Assembly: GCA_016179745.1 (NCBI GenBank)
Contig: JACPCP010000015.1
Span: 1 to 45,607, forward strand
DNA: 45,607 nucleotides
Reading direction: 5' to 3'
Source of the DNA: Candidatus Omnitrophota bacterium
GTDB taxonomy: Bacteria > Omnitrophota > Omnitrophia > Omnitrophales > JACQLI01
Shown: one piece after another, positions 1 to 12,000 of the stretch
Position numbering within the stretch: position 1 is the first letter of the stretch
Layout of the letters: the number at the start of each line of letters is the position of its first letter
Notes under the pieces: generated by a model
Seen by the model: only the letters and a program-made list of their open reading frames with translations
Databases searched by the model: none
Told to the model about the DNA's origin: nothing
Translations under genes and position numbers: made by a program

Positions 1-3000
1 ATCGGCTTTGTCCTGGTCGGGGATGTCCAGGTCATGACCGTCAACGGCCAGAGGATTGATTCTCCCTCGGGCCAGCTGGAGGTCACAAACCTCTTAGTCA
101 GTAATATCGTGGGCTCGGTGCTGATCCCGGCGGGGTTTGCGTTTAGACTTCAAGCCGGAAGGCTGCAAATCAGAGATTTGAAACAGGGAGGGGGTTTCTT
201 GGATGTGAATTCGGTCGAGTTTGCGAGTCTTCTGAGGGACTCGGGCAATCAGGATGCGACGGTTACGAGCTTAAGAAAGGCATTCCGGATTTCTTTTGTG
301 GCAGATGGCAGCATACTTTTCAATGGACAAGCTGCGACGGGTGAAACCGTGAATCAAGTTATCTCAGGGGTTATTTTGGCTGCCGTCTTGGTGCCGGCAG
401 GATTTGGTTTTTCTGTGGATGATGGCGGGGGGCTTCGAATTGGAAGGGACGTTGACGGCGAATTCCGCACCGTTAATGCGCCAGAGTTACTCTTTATCCT
501 GACGGATACAAACGATGGCCGAGGCGGTGCCCTGAGACAGAGGCTGGGTGTTGGGATTGATGCGACGACCGGAAATCTGGTTGCTGTCAACGACTTCGGC
601 CGGGCCCTTCTGAGCAACCAGGCATCGCAGCTCATCGCATTCTTGAATTTAACGGTTCCCACAGGCTCCCAGGTTGAGGTGACGGCAACGGGACGTATTT
701 TTGTCACGCCGCCCAGTAAAGAGTCGGCACCAGGCGAGAAGATAGAAATTCCGGTTAAAGTGTGGGGCGATTTTCTGCTGAGCGGGACCTACCAACAGGT
801 CAGGAATGCCTTGGGTCTTCGTGTTGAAAATGGCCGCTGGACCAGCTCCAATGTCGGGATTCGCGCTTTAATCGATCATTCCTCAGGCGGCTTGGGATCT
901 CTCATTGGATTTTTTATGACGGGGGAGCTGAAAGAGGTGGAGACCCGGCAGGTGAACGGAGAAGACCGGATTCTCGTGATAAAAACGGTGGGGGACCGGG
1001 TGGTGACGTATGATCTCTTGAATGCCGCCCGCACGCTGGCCGTGATGATGGGGGACAACCGGGTCTTGAATCGTCTGGGGATCAATCCCCAGACCGGAGA
1101 ATTTGACCCGGCGAACCGGCTCTCTTCCTTCTATCTCCATGAAACCAATCCCTTCCTGTCGAGCTTGATGACCCGCCTCGGATTAAGGGAAGGGAAGGTG
1201 GACCGTGAAATCATCAAGGGGAAACGGGATGAGGAGCGCCTGATTTCGGAAACCTTCGACCTGCTTAAAACTTTGGGCGAGATCGGTGGACTTTTGGAGG
1301 ACCCCGGCGTTCTTGGAAACCTCGGCCTCAAGGTGGATGGAGCGACAAAGGGAATTATCCCGGATCCAGAGTCCAATTCTCCGATCCGGAGATTCCTCGA
1401 AGATGAGCGGACCCAATCGACCGTGTTCGATTTTGCCTTCTTCCTGGCAGAAAGATCAAGACCCGGCGGCGGGGTCAGAGTGCCCGTGAGCGAAGGGCGT
1501 GAGCTGACCGTGGCGCAATATGCGGAGGGGATTGCCAAACTTGTTGCGGACCCCGTCCTGAGAGGCGTGATCGACGAAGGGCTCACGGCCGGGAGACTGG
1601 CCGAGTTGGATCGAGAGAAGGAAAAGCGGGCGCCCGGCGTCGAGATCTCCGGGGAAGAGCCGCCTGCCATCCGATCCCGGCAGCTGATCCACAATCTGGT
1701 GGCGATCACCTCGGATGAAAAGTTCCTCGAACTCTCACGGAATGAAGTCTTCATCAAGGTGCTGGGCCAGGAGAAACTGAACGGCCTGGTGCTTTTCTAC
1801 GCCTCTCTGGTGGAATTCGGAAGCCGGGGAGAGCTCCTGCTCCGGTTCCCGGATAAACAGCCGGTCCCGGCGAGGCGGTTCTTTTCGGCCTTGAATGAAA
1901 TTGTGTCGGAGGAGGCCTTCTTCCGATTGATCGGTCTTTCTGGCAGTGCCGGGCTTTATGATTTTCTGACGAGCGACAATCTTTTCATTCGAAAAGCCAA
2001 CGGTCTTTTGACGGGCCTGGCGCTCGACCGGGATGTCATCGAGGCAAACATGGAAAAAGCCGGTGTCAGACCTCTGGATGCCAAACTCGTGAAGCTCATT
2101 CAGCAGATGGTGAGAGTTCTTCCGGATGTCAACAAGATGCGGGAAGAGGCCAACCTCCGTGCGGTGGATCCCTTCAGGCCCGATGACTTTGCGCTTCTGA
2201 TTGCCATTGCCACCGAATCGCTTGTGCCGGGGGTCGATGTGAAGGACGTGCTTTTTGAGCCCACGGTCCAGCTTGCGCTGGTCGGCCGGCTGAATCTTTA
2301 TGAAACCTGGAGGCATAATGCTGCCCGGGAATCCAAGGTGCGTTGGCAGATTTTGGAGCTGATGCGGAACGCAAGGCACGATGTCGACAAGCAGGCGATT
2401 GAGACCTTCCGGGCTTTTGTTTGGGCCCACGGGGAACTTAAAGAACTCAAAGCCTCCAGGGAGCGGCTCAGCCAACTCCGGCAGGGGATGGGATACGCCT
2501 CCCTCTCTGCCCTTCAGACACTGACTCAGTCCGGACCCTACTCACCCGAAGGCGCCCTTCTACTTTGGAACCAGCTCAGGTCGGTTGAGGAGGCCATCCG
2601 GTTCAAGGAGAAAAACCTAAGGTATCTTGAAATCCGGGCCCGGTCCCTCCTCGGGGAAATTCCTGAGGCCGAGAACCTTTCGCTGGCGACGCTGAAATAT
2701 ATTTGGGGCGCCCTGGAGCTGGACCGTTCCCTGGTCAGCGAGATCAAGGCCCTCGAGAAACAGGAGGAAATCCTCAAGAAGGACCTCCCTGAAAAAATTC
2801 GTGCGGCCCTCGGCGCCCCCGATGTGCAGGCGGCGATCGACACCCTGGTGGATGTGACCCGGCTCCTCGGGCTCGATACCTATGGAACGATCTTGAAGAT
2901 CGAGCCCTTTCTCCGGGCCACGTTCAGCCCCCAGGCTTATCAGGACTCCCGGGCCCGGGGCCACGACTGGCTTCGAGCCAAAATCGAAGTGGCGCAGGCG

Positions 3001-6000
3001 AAGCACCGGCTCGTTCTCGAACGGGACAAGAATGCCGGGCTCCTCGTTCTGGCGAAGGAAGAGCTGGATGAATGGGAGAAGGCCCTGGAAGAAGCCCAAA
3101 ATCATGAGGAGGCCCTGCTCAAGGACGGGACGGTTTCACCCAAACTCAAGGCAGCGGCCAATCAAAGTGTCCGTGGAATCCTTGAGTCTTACCGGAGGGC
3201 CGAAGAAGAAGTTGCCCGTTTGGAGATTGCCGAAATGGGCTACCGGCGGGCCGAAGCGGCAGAACTGATTAGGCCCTCAACCGGCGAAGCGGTGACCGTG
3301 CGGGCGACGGTGGACGACCTCGCCCATTTTGCAAAAGCCGGTCAAATCCTCGGTCCCCAGTGGCAGCAGATTTTGGCGGCCCGGGCCCGCCTCAAGGGCG
3401 AGAAGACCGTGGTTTTAAACCGGATCGCACTCGAGGGCGCCGTCTCCTTCCCGATGGATCTCAGGAAGGACAAACACTTCGGCCAAATTTTTGATCAGGG
3501 GGTTTTCTCCTGGTCTGCCCTGATCGCCATCGTGCTCTACGATCCGGACCAGCCCGCCACGATCGAAAAGGCCCGGCTGGGCGTAAAGCTTGCGGAAACA
3601 AGTTTTGAGGATGCCGACGACCGGCTGAATCTGACCATCGCCGATTTCCTCATTCGTTTCATGGATGCCGATGAAAACGTCGAGCGGGCCGAATGGGAGC
3701 TTAAGGCCGCCCAAACCCGTCTCGACGAAACCCGGAGAAAATTGGCCCAGGCTGTGGACCCTCAATCCCGGGAAGAGCTTCAGATTCAAATCATGGCGCT
3801 GGAGCGGGAACGCCACACGAAAAAGGCTGCCGTGAACCACATGAAGATGGGGCGGCTTCACACCGAGACGGACTTGAAAGCCCTTGTCGGGCTCAGCCCG
3901 GAGGCCCGGCTTGAGATCAATCCGGAGGAGGCCTTTTCTTTTGTGAATACAAAGAGCCTTCAGGCCTACCACCGGTATTTTGAAACCGACTCCGGGGGGA
4001 ATATCCTCCGCCTGACCGGCGAGGGTGAGACGCTCCTCGGGGAGGTGCCGAAACTGCTCGACCTTCTCGAAAAAACCCTCAAGCGTCTGCCTGAGGGAGA
4101 GAAGGCGAAGCTTGGCAAAAATATCAAGATGATGCGGGAGATTTATGAGAAGGCCCTGGCGACTCAGGATGAGACGAGCGGGCTATTGGCCCGTCTCAAG
4201 GCGGAGCTGGAAAAGTCGGCCGCCCGGAAATTGACGCTGGAGGAACAGACGGAAACGCTTGAGAAAAAGTTGAATGAACTTGGGAAAATTTTGGAGAAGG
4301 CGCCGGATTCTGAAGAGGGGAGACTTTTGGAGGCCAATCTTCTTGGGCACCTTCTCGTCCTCATCGATTGGGAGGATCCGGAAAACTTTCCAAAGATCGA
4401 AGCCCGCCTGAAAGAAGCCAGGGCCGCCGTGGTCCGGCTCTATCAATTGAGAGGCGCAAGGCCCCGGGAGGACCGGGAGCTTGACGGCCTCCAGGAGGCC
4501 TTTATTGATCTCGAGACAAAGTTTCAAAGCCGGCTTCAGGAAGAAAAGGCCAAAAAAGAAGAGGCCGCTCCGCTCAAAGTGTCCACGCCGGAAGAAATTC
4601 AGACTCGATTTGGGGCCTTGAGAGGAGTTCTTCAAGATTCGAGCTTGAGCCTGGACGAACTGGAAGCCCTTGAAAAAGAACTCGGAGAGATGCTTCACCA
4701 GACAAGAGACGCCGCACTCCTTCTCGAAATTCGTCTGGTCCTGATTGAAACGGAAAACCGGCTGGCCGGGGAGGCCCTCCGCCTCCGGGACAAGTGGCAG
4801 CCCTGGAAGGGGACCCGGGAAGGCGTCAAGATCATGTTCGGTTTTATGAGAAAGGGCGAGACCTATGATTCCCGGATGACGCAATTGGCGGAACGGTCGC
4901 TTGACGCATCCCTTCGAATGACCAATGCCCTGGAGGAACCCGTGGCGGCAGCTCCGGAAGAGGCCCGGGACAAATTTTCTGAGCTGGTGGAAAATCAGAA
5001 CGCAATCTCCCAGCGCCTCCACAAGAAAGAGATCCCCTCCGAAAAAGACCGGAAAGAAGTTGGGGTGAACGTGGCAGAGAGGCTGGCTGGAATCGACAAG
5101 AAGGATCTTGTGGAAGCCTACCAGGAATACGAGAGTTTGCTTCCCTTTGCCCAGGGGAATGAGGAGCTCGAGGCCATCCGAACGGAGCTGGAGTCTGTCC
5201 GCCATTTGATGATGGAAAAAGTCTATCTCCACCTGACCGGCAGGAACTTCGTTGAAAATATCAGCGAAATCAAAACCAGGATTCAGGGGATGGAGGCCAA
5301 GGCCCTTGAAACGTTCCGGAAGAAAACCCTGGAGCCCTACGAGCCCTATCTTGAATCTGATACGGATTTCCTTCTCATAGCGAACGAAGCCCTTCTTCGG
5401 TCTGTCGGGCTGGAGGGCGAAAAGGTGACGGCGAAGACGAGCCTCAAGGAAATCGACCGCCTCCTTGCCCTTCTGGAGGAAGTCCGCTCCCTCGGCGCCC
5501 TTTACGAATCGAGAAGGGAAACTGAGAAAATTCATCTTTACACCGCCAAGATTGAAGCGCTCGAGGCCGGGGGAAAGGACCAGAGGGCGCTTGAAGTGAC
5601 CTTGCTGGCTCTGGCCGTGATCCGAAGCCTTCCGGAATCCGGACGGACAGTTTTCGAAGAGACTGAAAACCGTCTCCGAGGAAAGGAAACGGAGCTTCGT
5701 TCCAGGATTTCGGCCAAGGCGGATGAAGTCGTGAAGAAGTTGGAGGAGAAGGAACGGCCGGAGAAGGAAAAGAAAACGAAGGAAGAACAGAGCGATGCGG
5801 TTCAAGAGGCGCTTCTTCGAGAAGCGCTTGACCAGGAGAAGGCGGGAGCTGACGAAGAAGCCCTCCGCATGGCCCGCCTCCTCCTTGCCCGGAACCCCAA
5901 CCTTCGTGAAGCCGATGACCTGCGTGACCGGATTCTGACCCGGTTGATTCAGGAGACATTGGCCGAGATCCAGGAAAGACTCAAGGACCCCAACGCCTCG

Positions 6001-9000
6001 GTGGAAGACCTTTTGAAAAAAGTCACAGACCTTGCGGCCGGAGACAAGATCATCGGCCTTGAGACCGGGGTCCGGACCCCCGCCTTCATGCTCCTGCTTT
6101 TGGGCGAACTTCAGGAGTTTTCCCGTCAATTTGAAGCCGCCACGGAAAAATTCACGCCCGCCCAGAAAAGGACCCACCAGGCGCTGGAAGGCCTTCGTAA
6201 AATTCTCACGGGCGATGTCTATCCCTTTGCCGAGGGCGACATGTTGATTTATCAGATTGCCATGCGGAAGGCCGAGATCACGATGGTGAAAAAGGGAGAG
6301 GCCTGGAAGATCAAGATCGGGGCGCAAAGCTTTTTCCTCGGGGCCGCCGCAGGGCCGCTTGCCTTTATCGCCGGCTTCGACATCCCGGACAACGTCAAGG
6401 CGAGGCTCCTTCGCCATATCCCGATCGTCAATTTCGTGACCGGGGCTCTTCGCTATGAGCGGGACCGTCAAAATGAAATCAAAATCCTGAAGGATGAAAT
6501 CAAGCTCCTTGAGCTTCAACTGGACCGGCTCGCAGAACACCGGGAGAATCAGGAGATATACCTTCGCAACTACCATCAGACGGTTTATGCCGAGCACCGC
6601 CTTGCCGAGGCCTTCCTGACAAGGCAGGCCCGGGAGCTGGACCGGGTTGAAAAAAGTTTGACCGTGGGGGCGGCCCGTGAAAGCGATGTGATCGAAGCCC
6701 GGAACCGCCTCCTTCGGACCCAGGGCGAACTTGCCAAGTATCGGTATCAGATGACCTGGAACAAGGCGAGGATGGAAAAGGCGGGGATGGATCCGGCCCC
6801 TCTCGAGGAGGAGGTGGCCCAGGCTTTCCATCCGGAGGTGACCCTGGGAATCCAGCGGACGATGGGCGAAGCCCAGACTTTTTATGATCTTCAGAGAGAC
6901 CGGCTTGAGGCCCACCGGCGGGGACTCGTGGCGCAAAGCATCCGGAATATCGAAGGCCATGAGGGCGGGACCCTGCTCTTTCTTCCGCAGACGACTCCGG
7001 GGCAGCTTTCCAAGGCCGTCTCCGGAATGCCGCTCGTCGTTCTCACCGAGGTGCGGGACCAGGCACGTCCTTCCGTCGTGTCTTCCATTGCCCTTCCCGT
7101 GGAGCGTCTCTTTATGCCCGTCGCCCGTCAGGCGGTGAGCTATCAGCGGGAAACTCAAATCGAGAATGAGGAACGTGTGACCGGGCTTCGGAACTCGATT
7201 TGGCAGTCTTACGCCGGTTATGTGGTGGCAAAGAATGTGGCGGAGCTTTTGGACCCCAAAGAGAAGACCCGTGAAGAACAGCTCAGGGATGCTGAGCTGG
7301 CCCGGGAACTTCAGCAGTGGGGATACGGGGTTGTTTATTTTGCCGAATCGAATTTGAACGATGCCAAAAACGAAGCGGTCCGGGCGGCCCGTGACCTGGA
7401 CACCACCCTCCTCAATTTGCGGCACCTCCTGGGGGAGGCCGGTCTCGAGTTTAATCCGTATGACTTTCTGCCGGCGGACCTCGAAGGCCTCGGCGCCGCC
7501 GATTCCCTGATGGCCCTCGTGTTGGGGACCGACCCCTCCCATTCCCGCACGGCCGAGCTCATCCGGGAACGAATGGAACGGATCCGGCTTGGCCGCCAGA
7601 AACTTTTTATTGAGACCCTCGTTCCCGACATCGCTCTCAAGATTGAATATCCCAATCCCCAGACGAAGGAACCCCGTTTCGGCCTGTCGCTCGTTTACTC
7701 GGTTCTCGGCAGCGGTCGGCATTACGAAAAGAAGATTCTCAATGTGAGCGAAGACCAGCTCCGGTGGCAGAGGATGGCGAACCCTTCCAAAGAGATGGAG
7801 GCGCTTCAAATCCTTCAAAACGACCTCGCCTCGGCCCAGGGTCGTATGGCCGATTTGAAAAAGGAGGCTGGGGAAAGGGCCGAATTCGACCCTGTCTTCA
7901 AACAACTGGAACAGAAATTTCTCAGTCAGAGGGCCGACCTGTCGGATTTGAAAGACCTTGCGGAATACACGGTTGCCTTCGACATCCGTCTCAGGGCCGC
8001 CGCCGTCGACTACGTTCTGGCTTATGCCCGGCTCCTTGAGAAATTAAGTTCCCTCGGGGTCAAAATTCCGGCCGAACTCCGGCTCAAGGCGCCGTCCGGA
8101 AAAGAGAAAACTTCCTTTGAGAAACAAATCAGGGGCGAGGCCCAGGGCGTCGAAGGACCGAGCGCCGCTCCCAAAGTTTCGGCGCCGTCTCGAGCCGGGG
8201 CGCTGGCGCCTGAAACCGAAAAGGTCCTCGAGCGCTGGGAGGCGGCCAAAGGATCGATTCAGCAGGCCGTGGATCAGGCAGATCAAAAACCGGCCCGACG
8301 GTTTGAGCCCGAGGCAGACCTTTTACCCTTCGGTCCCGCACGGGATGCTTCTCTGGGGCTTACGAACGGCAATCGGGCGGGCGTTCAGATTTTTGAAGCC
8401 AACCTTTTCAATGCTTACCTCTGGCAGCCCGGGAGGGCGCTGGATTCCCTGGCCCGACATCAGTTTGGTGACTATGCCGATGCGAAGGCCTTACTCCAAA
8501 TCGAATATCCCCGGGCCTATCAGGAAGCCAAAGCATTGGTCCGGGACCGCTTCAGTGCCTTGTTAAAGGAAGCCCAGGAGGCCGTGAAAAAGCCCGAAGC
8601 GGAAGTCTCTCCCGAGGCGAGGGCAAAATACCAGGCCTTCCTGCAAATGGCTCCGAGGATCCGGCTTGATGAGGGAGACTTTTACGGCCACTGGTATGTG
8701 TGGAGCACCTTCGCTCTTGAGGCCGCAGACATTCCCTTCCGGCTCCTGTCGGCGCTGCCGCCCGACGTGAAGGCGGAACTCACCGCCGTTCTGACTCCCG
8801 ATTTCTTCCTTGAACGTATTCCGGATGTCGAGCGGACGGTTTTTGAAGTGCGTTCGCAGTCTTTCATCGGAGTGGTCAATTTTGCCGGCACCTCCTCCGA
8901 CGAGCTTCGAAGAGGGGCCGCCGAACTTCACCCGGTTTTTAGCCAGATCCGCAATACCCTCGGCCTTGAGCCGGTTGCCGTGGACGAACCCTTTACCCAG

Positions 9001-12000
9001 TTTGCCCTTGCGGCCTACCAGAATGCGAGCCAGCGGTGGGGTTATACCCCGGATGAATTTAAAGGGGTCCTCACGGCCGTGAACGGGATTCTGGCGGATC
9101 CTGCGAAACCCATTCAGGGTTTCTACGGCGATTTTCTTGCCCGGGACGCCGGTGGAAATTACGTGGCGCCCCTGTCCCGGGTGGCGGCCCAGGAGGGATT
9201 TACCGTGCTGGGCGGCGACATCCTGCTGGTCCAACGCTGGAACGAAGATTTGAAACTCCTTCAGACGGGAGAATTGAAACAAAAGGTGGAGCTTGCGGTA
9301 AAAACCGTGGCGGGGCTTGAAGAAGATTTTCGTGCGAGCCTGACTCTGGGCGGCGCCAATTACTGGGCCCACGCCGTCATTCAGGAAATGATGGCCGAGG
9401 GGGTCCTTACCACGCCCAAGGACATTTCCGGGCCGGCCGTGGCGGAAATCCTCTCCCGTCTGAAACAGAAATTTGACCGGCTGCGGATGCTGGAAGGAGC
9501 CACCGAGGACCTCTGGCGGACCTCCGGCGATTTGAAACCCGGCGAGGGGATCGATCACCTCAACCGGATTCAAATGGGCTCCCTCTCGGCCCGGATGGGG
9601 CTGATTGAAAAGGAAGCCCAAAAGGAAGCCGAATATCAGGCAAAGGCGAAGGAATACGGGCGTTTCGTGGATCTTGAAAAATTGATCTTTCCGGTCTTGA
9701 CTTCTGAGCCGGCCTTGAAAACTCTGAAGCTCGAGCCGGGATTCAAACTCCTGGACCCCGAAAAGGGGAGCGACGCCTCCGGCAAATGGGATTACTGGAC
9801 CCGCACGCTGGTCGAAAAGGTCTATCTCCGGGAGAAATTTACCGAAACGAAACAGCCCGAATACGAATCCTACGAGAAGTGGCTTGGGCATTTTTCAAAG
9901 GATGACGCCGGCTGGCAGACTGAATTGAAAAACGTGGAGGCCTTCAGGGAGGCCGGAAAATTCCAGCAGTTATTCAGCGATCTTGAATTCCTCGGTTCCG
10001 GACTCAGGCGTCACCCCGGTTATCTTCGGGACGACAAAGAAGTTTTCGGCTGGTATGAGGCGATCTGGAAGGAGGGCGTCTCGATCCCGGCGTATCTCGG
10101 GCTGATCGATCTTTACGAACAAAACGGCCAGCCCATCAAGCAATTGGCCCATTCCAAAATGCTTTCACCCGACCCGGCCGGCCTTTACCGGATGCAGGGC
10201 GGAACGCCGCAGGCGCTCATGGCCCTCAAAATTTACGCCGCCGGCGGTCTTGAAAAACTTCCGGACCCCGATCGAATCCTTTATCAGGCCTTCGTCGGTT
10301 CTCATCCGGTGGACGAAGTCCGGGAGGTCTTAAAAGAGGCGCAGGCAATGGAAGCCCGTCAGAGCGCCCCGGCGCTTCACGAAGGCACCCGGAAACACCT
10401 CGAGGCCCGGATCGAATCGCTCGAAGCCGATCTTCGCCACAATGCCCAAATCCAGACCGGCCTCTCCCTTTTCAAATCCCTCCTCGGAAAAGAAATCGTG
10501 AAGGAAAAGTTGAAACGGCTTGAGGAGCTTGAAGATCAGGCGTCGAAGAACCCGCTCGCCCCTGATGAAGTGAAGGAACTCGAAAAGCTTCGTGACCTGC
10601 CCCGGGCCGTGCCCCGCATTGAGGACGTCCCCAGGATGTTTGAAGAGTATCTGAAGGAGAAGGGAAAACTTGGGGGGCCGCCCTCCGCTGCCCTGCCCGG
10701 ACGGCGCCTTGAAATCTTGAGCAAAACAGGCGCCGAGTTTCTCGAGGGCGGCCTTGCGGCCCGGCTCGACACCGAAAGCCGCCCGATTGTTGAATCCGGT
10801 TATGACTCTGTCCTTACAGGGGAACCAGCCTCCGAAGCCCTGCCCGCCCCTGGGGCGGAACTGGTCACACCCGAGGAAGCCGGGGCTTTGGTGAAGGGGC
10901 TTGAAGAGAATTGGAAGGACATTCAGGAACTTTGGGATGCCCTGGAGGTGAAGGATAAAAACGGAAATCCGGCAGCCTTCAACTGGGCGGACCCCCATCA
11001 TTTCGGCGTGCTCGGGGCCACAGTGCTGGGAGGCGATCTCGAGGGGTTGACCCCCGGGCAAATCAAGACGAGGACAAAGGGCTTGATTGAAATACTCAAA
11101 GATAACAGCCTGATGGCCTCCTACGGCGGTTATCTGGACGAGGCCGTGGACACCCAGCTCATCCCGGACGGTTCCACTCTTAAAAAGGAACTGGCCGCCT
11201 CCTTCTTCGACCCGGCGAAACGGGAAACCTCCTACGAACTCTGGGGCCGGATGGCCGCCGCCGAGAAGGAACTTTTCGGGGATTACGACTGGGAGAAGGA
11301 GCTTCTGGACCGGAAAAGGGAAAATCAAAGACTGGATCCTGACAATGCCCCAATTTTTGAGGAAGGCTACCCCAAAAGCGTTGAAGAAACGAGGCAGTGG
11401 TATGGCCTGTCCCAAGCTGAGCGATTCACAAAATATGGCGAGATGCTCAAGGCCGTCAGCGGAATCAAAAAAGGGGAGGAGACGCTCCACAACGAAAAGC
11501 GGGAGCTCAGGCCCAGGGACAAAACCAAGGCCGAAGTTCAAAAAGCCCGGGACAACGAAGGCGCCCTCAAGGCCCAGGCCCGCTTTGTGGTGATGATTTC
11601 CGGCTGGGACGAAGCGAAGCTCAATCAAAGCGATTTTGGCCGGAAGATGCTCAATCTCTGGAAAGAACAACACAAAACCACAGAGGAACGCATCGAGCTT
11701 TACAACCAGCTGCTTGGAATTCAATCGAAGATCAGGGGCAGTTTGGAGGACGTGCTGCGTGAAGACTGGGGCCGAAGAGGACTGCGAAAGACGGCCCTGG
11801 ATTTGAAAAGCAAAACCGGAGTCGATTCAGGCCTTCTTTTGGTTCACTCCTTTGCGGCGTATTTGGATTATGGAGATGCCGGGACCTACAACGACGTCTT
11901 GGGGATCTTAAAAAAGATCCGGGGAGATACCGGGCAGACCGATTCGGTCGAAGGGTTGGTGGGCACGATCGACCTTTTGTCCGAGGAGGGGTCGGATTCC

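Noticed and set aside
34-36. ATG at 34 as the start of the giant gene
   Set aside because: The frame is open to base 1, and the preceding residues continue the repeat pattern, so this Met is internal.
4183-7905. A 1,240-codon open frame on the minus strand opposite the giant ORF
   Set aside because: It mirrors the codon bias of the sense gene (high GC, few stop-complement codons), is rich in low-complexity Gly/Leu/Phe/Pro sequence and shows no domain or signal. Similar antisense frames at 8563-9891 and 10330-11724 were rejected for the same reason.
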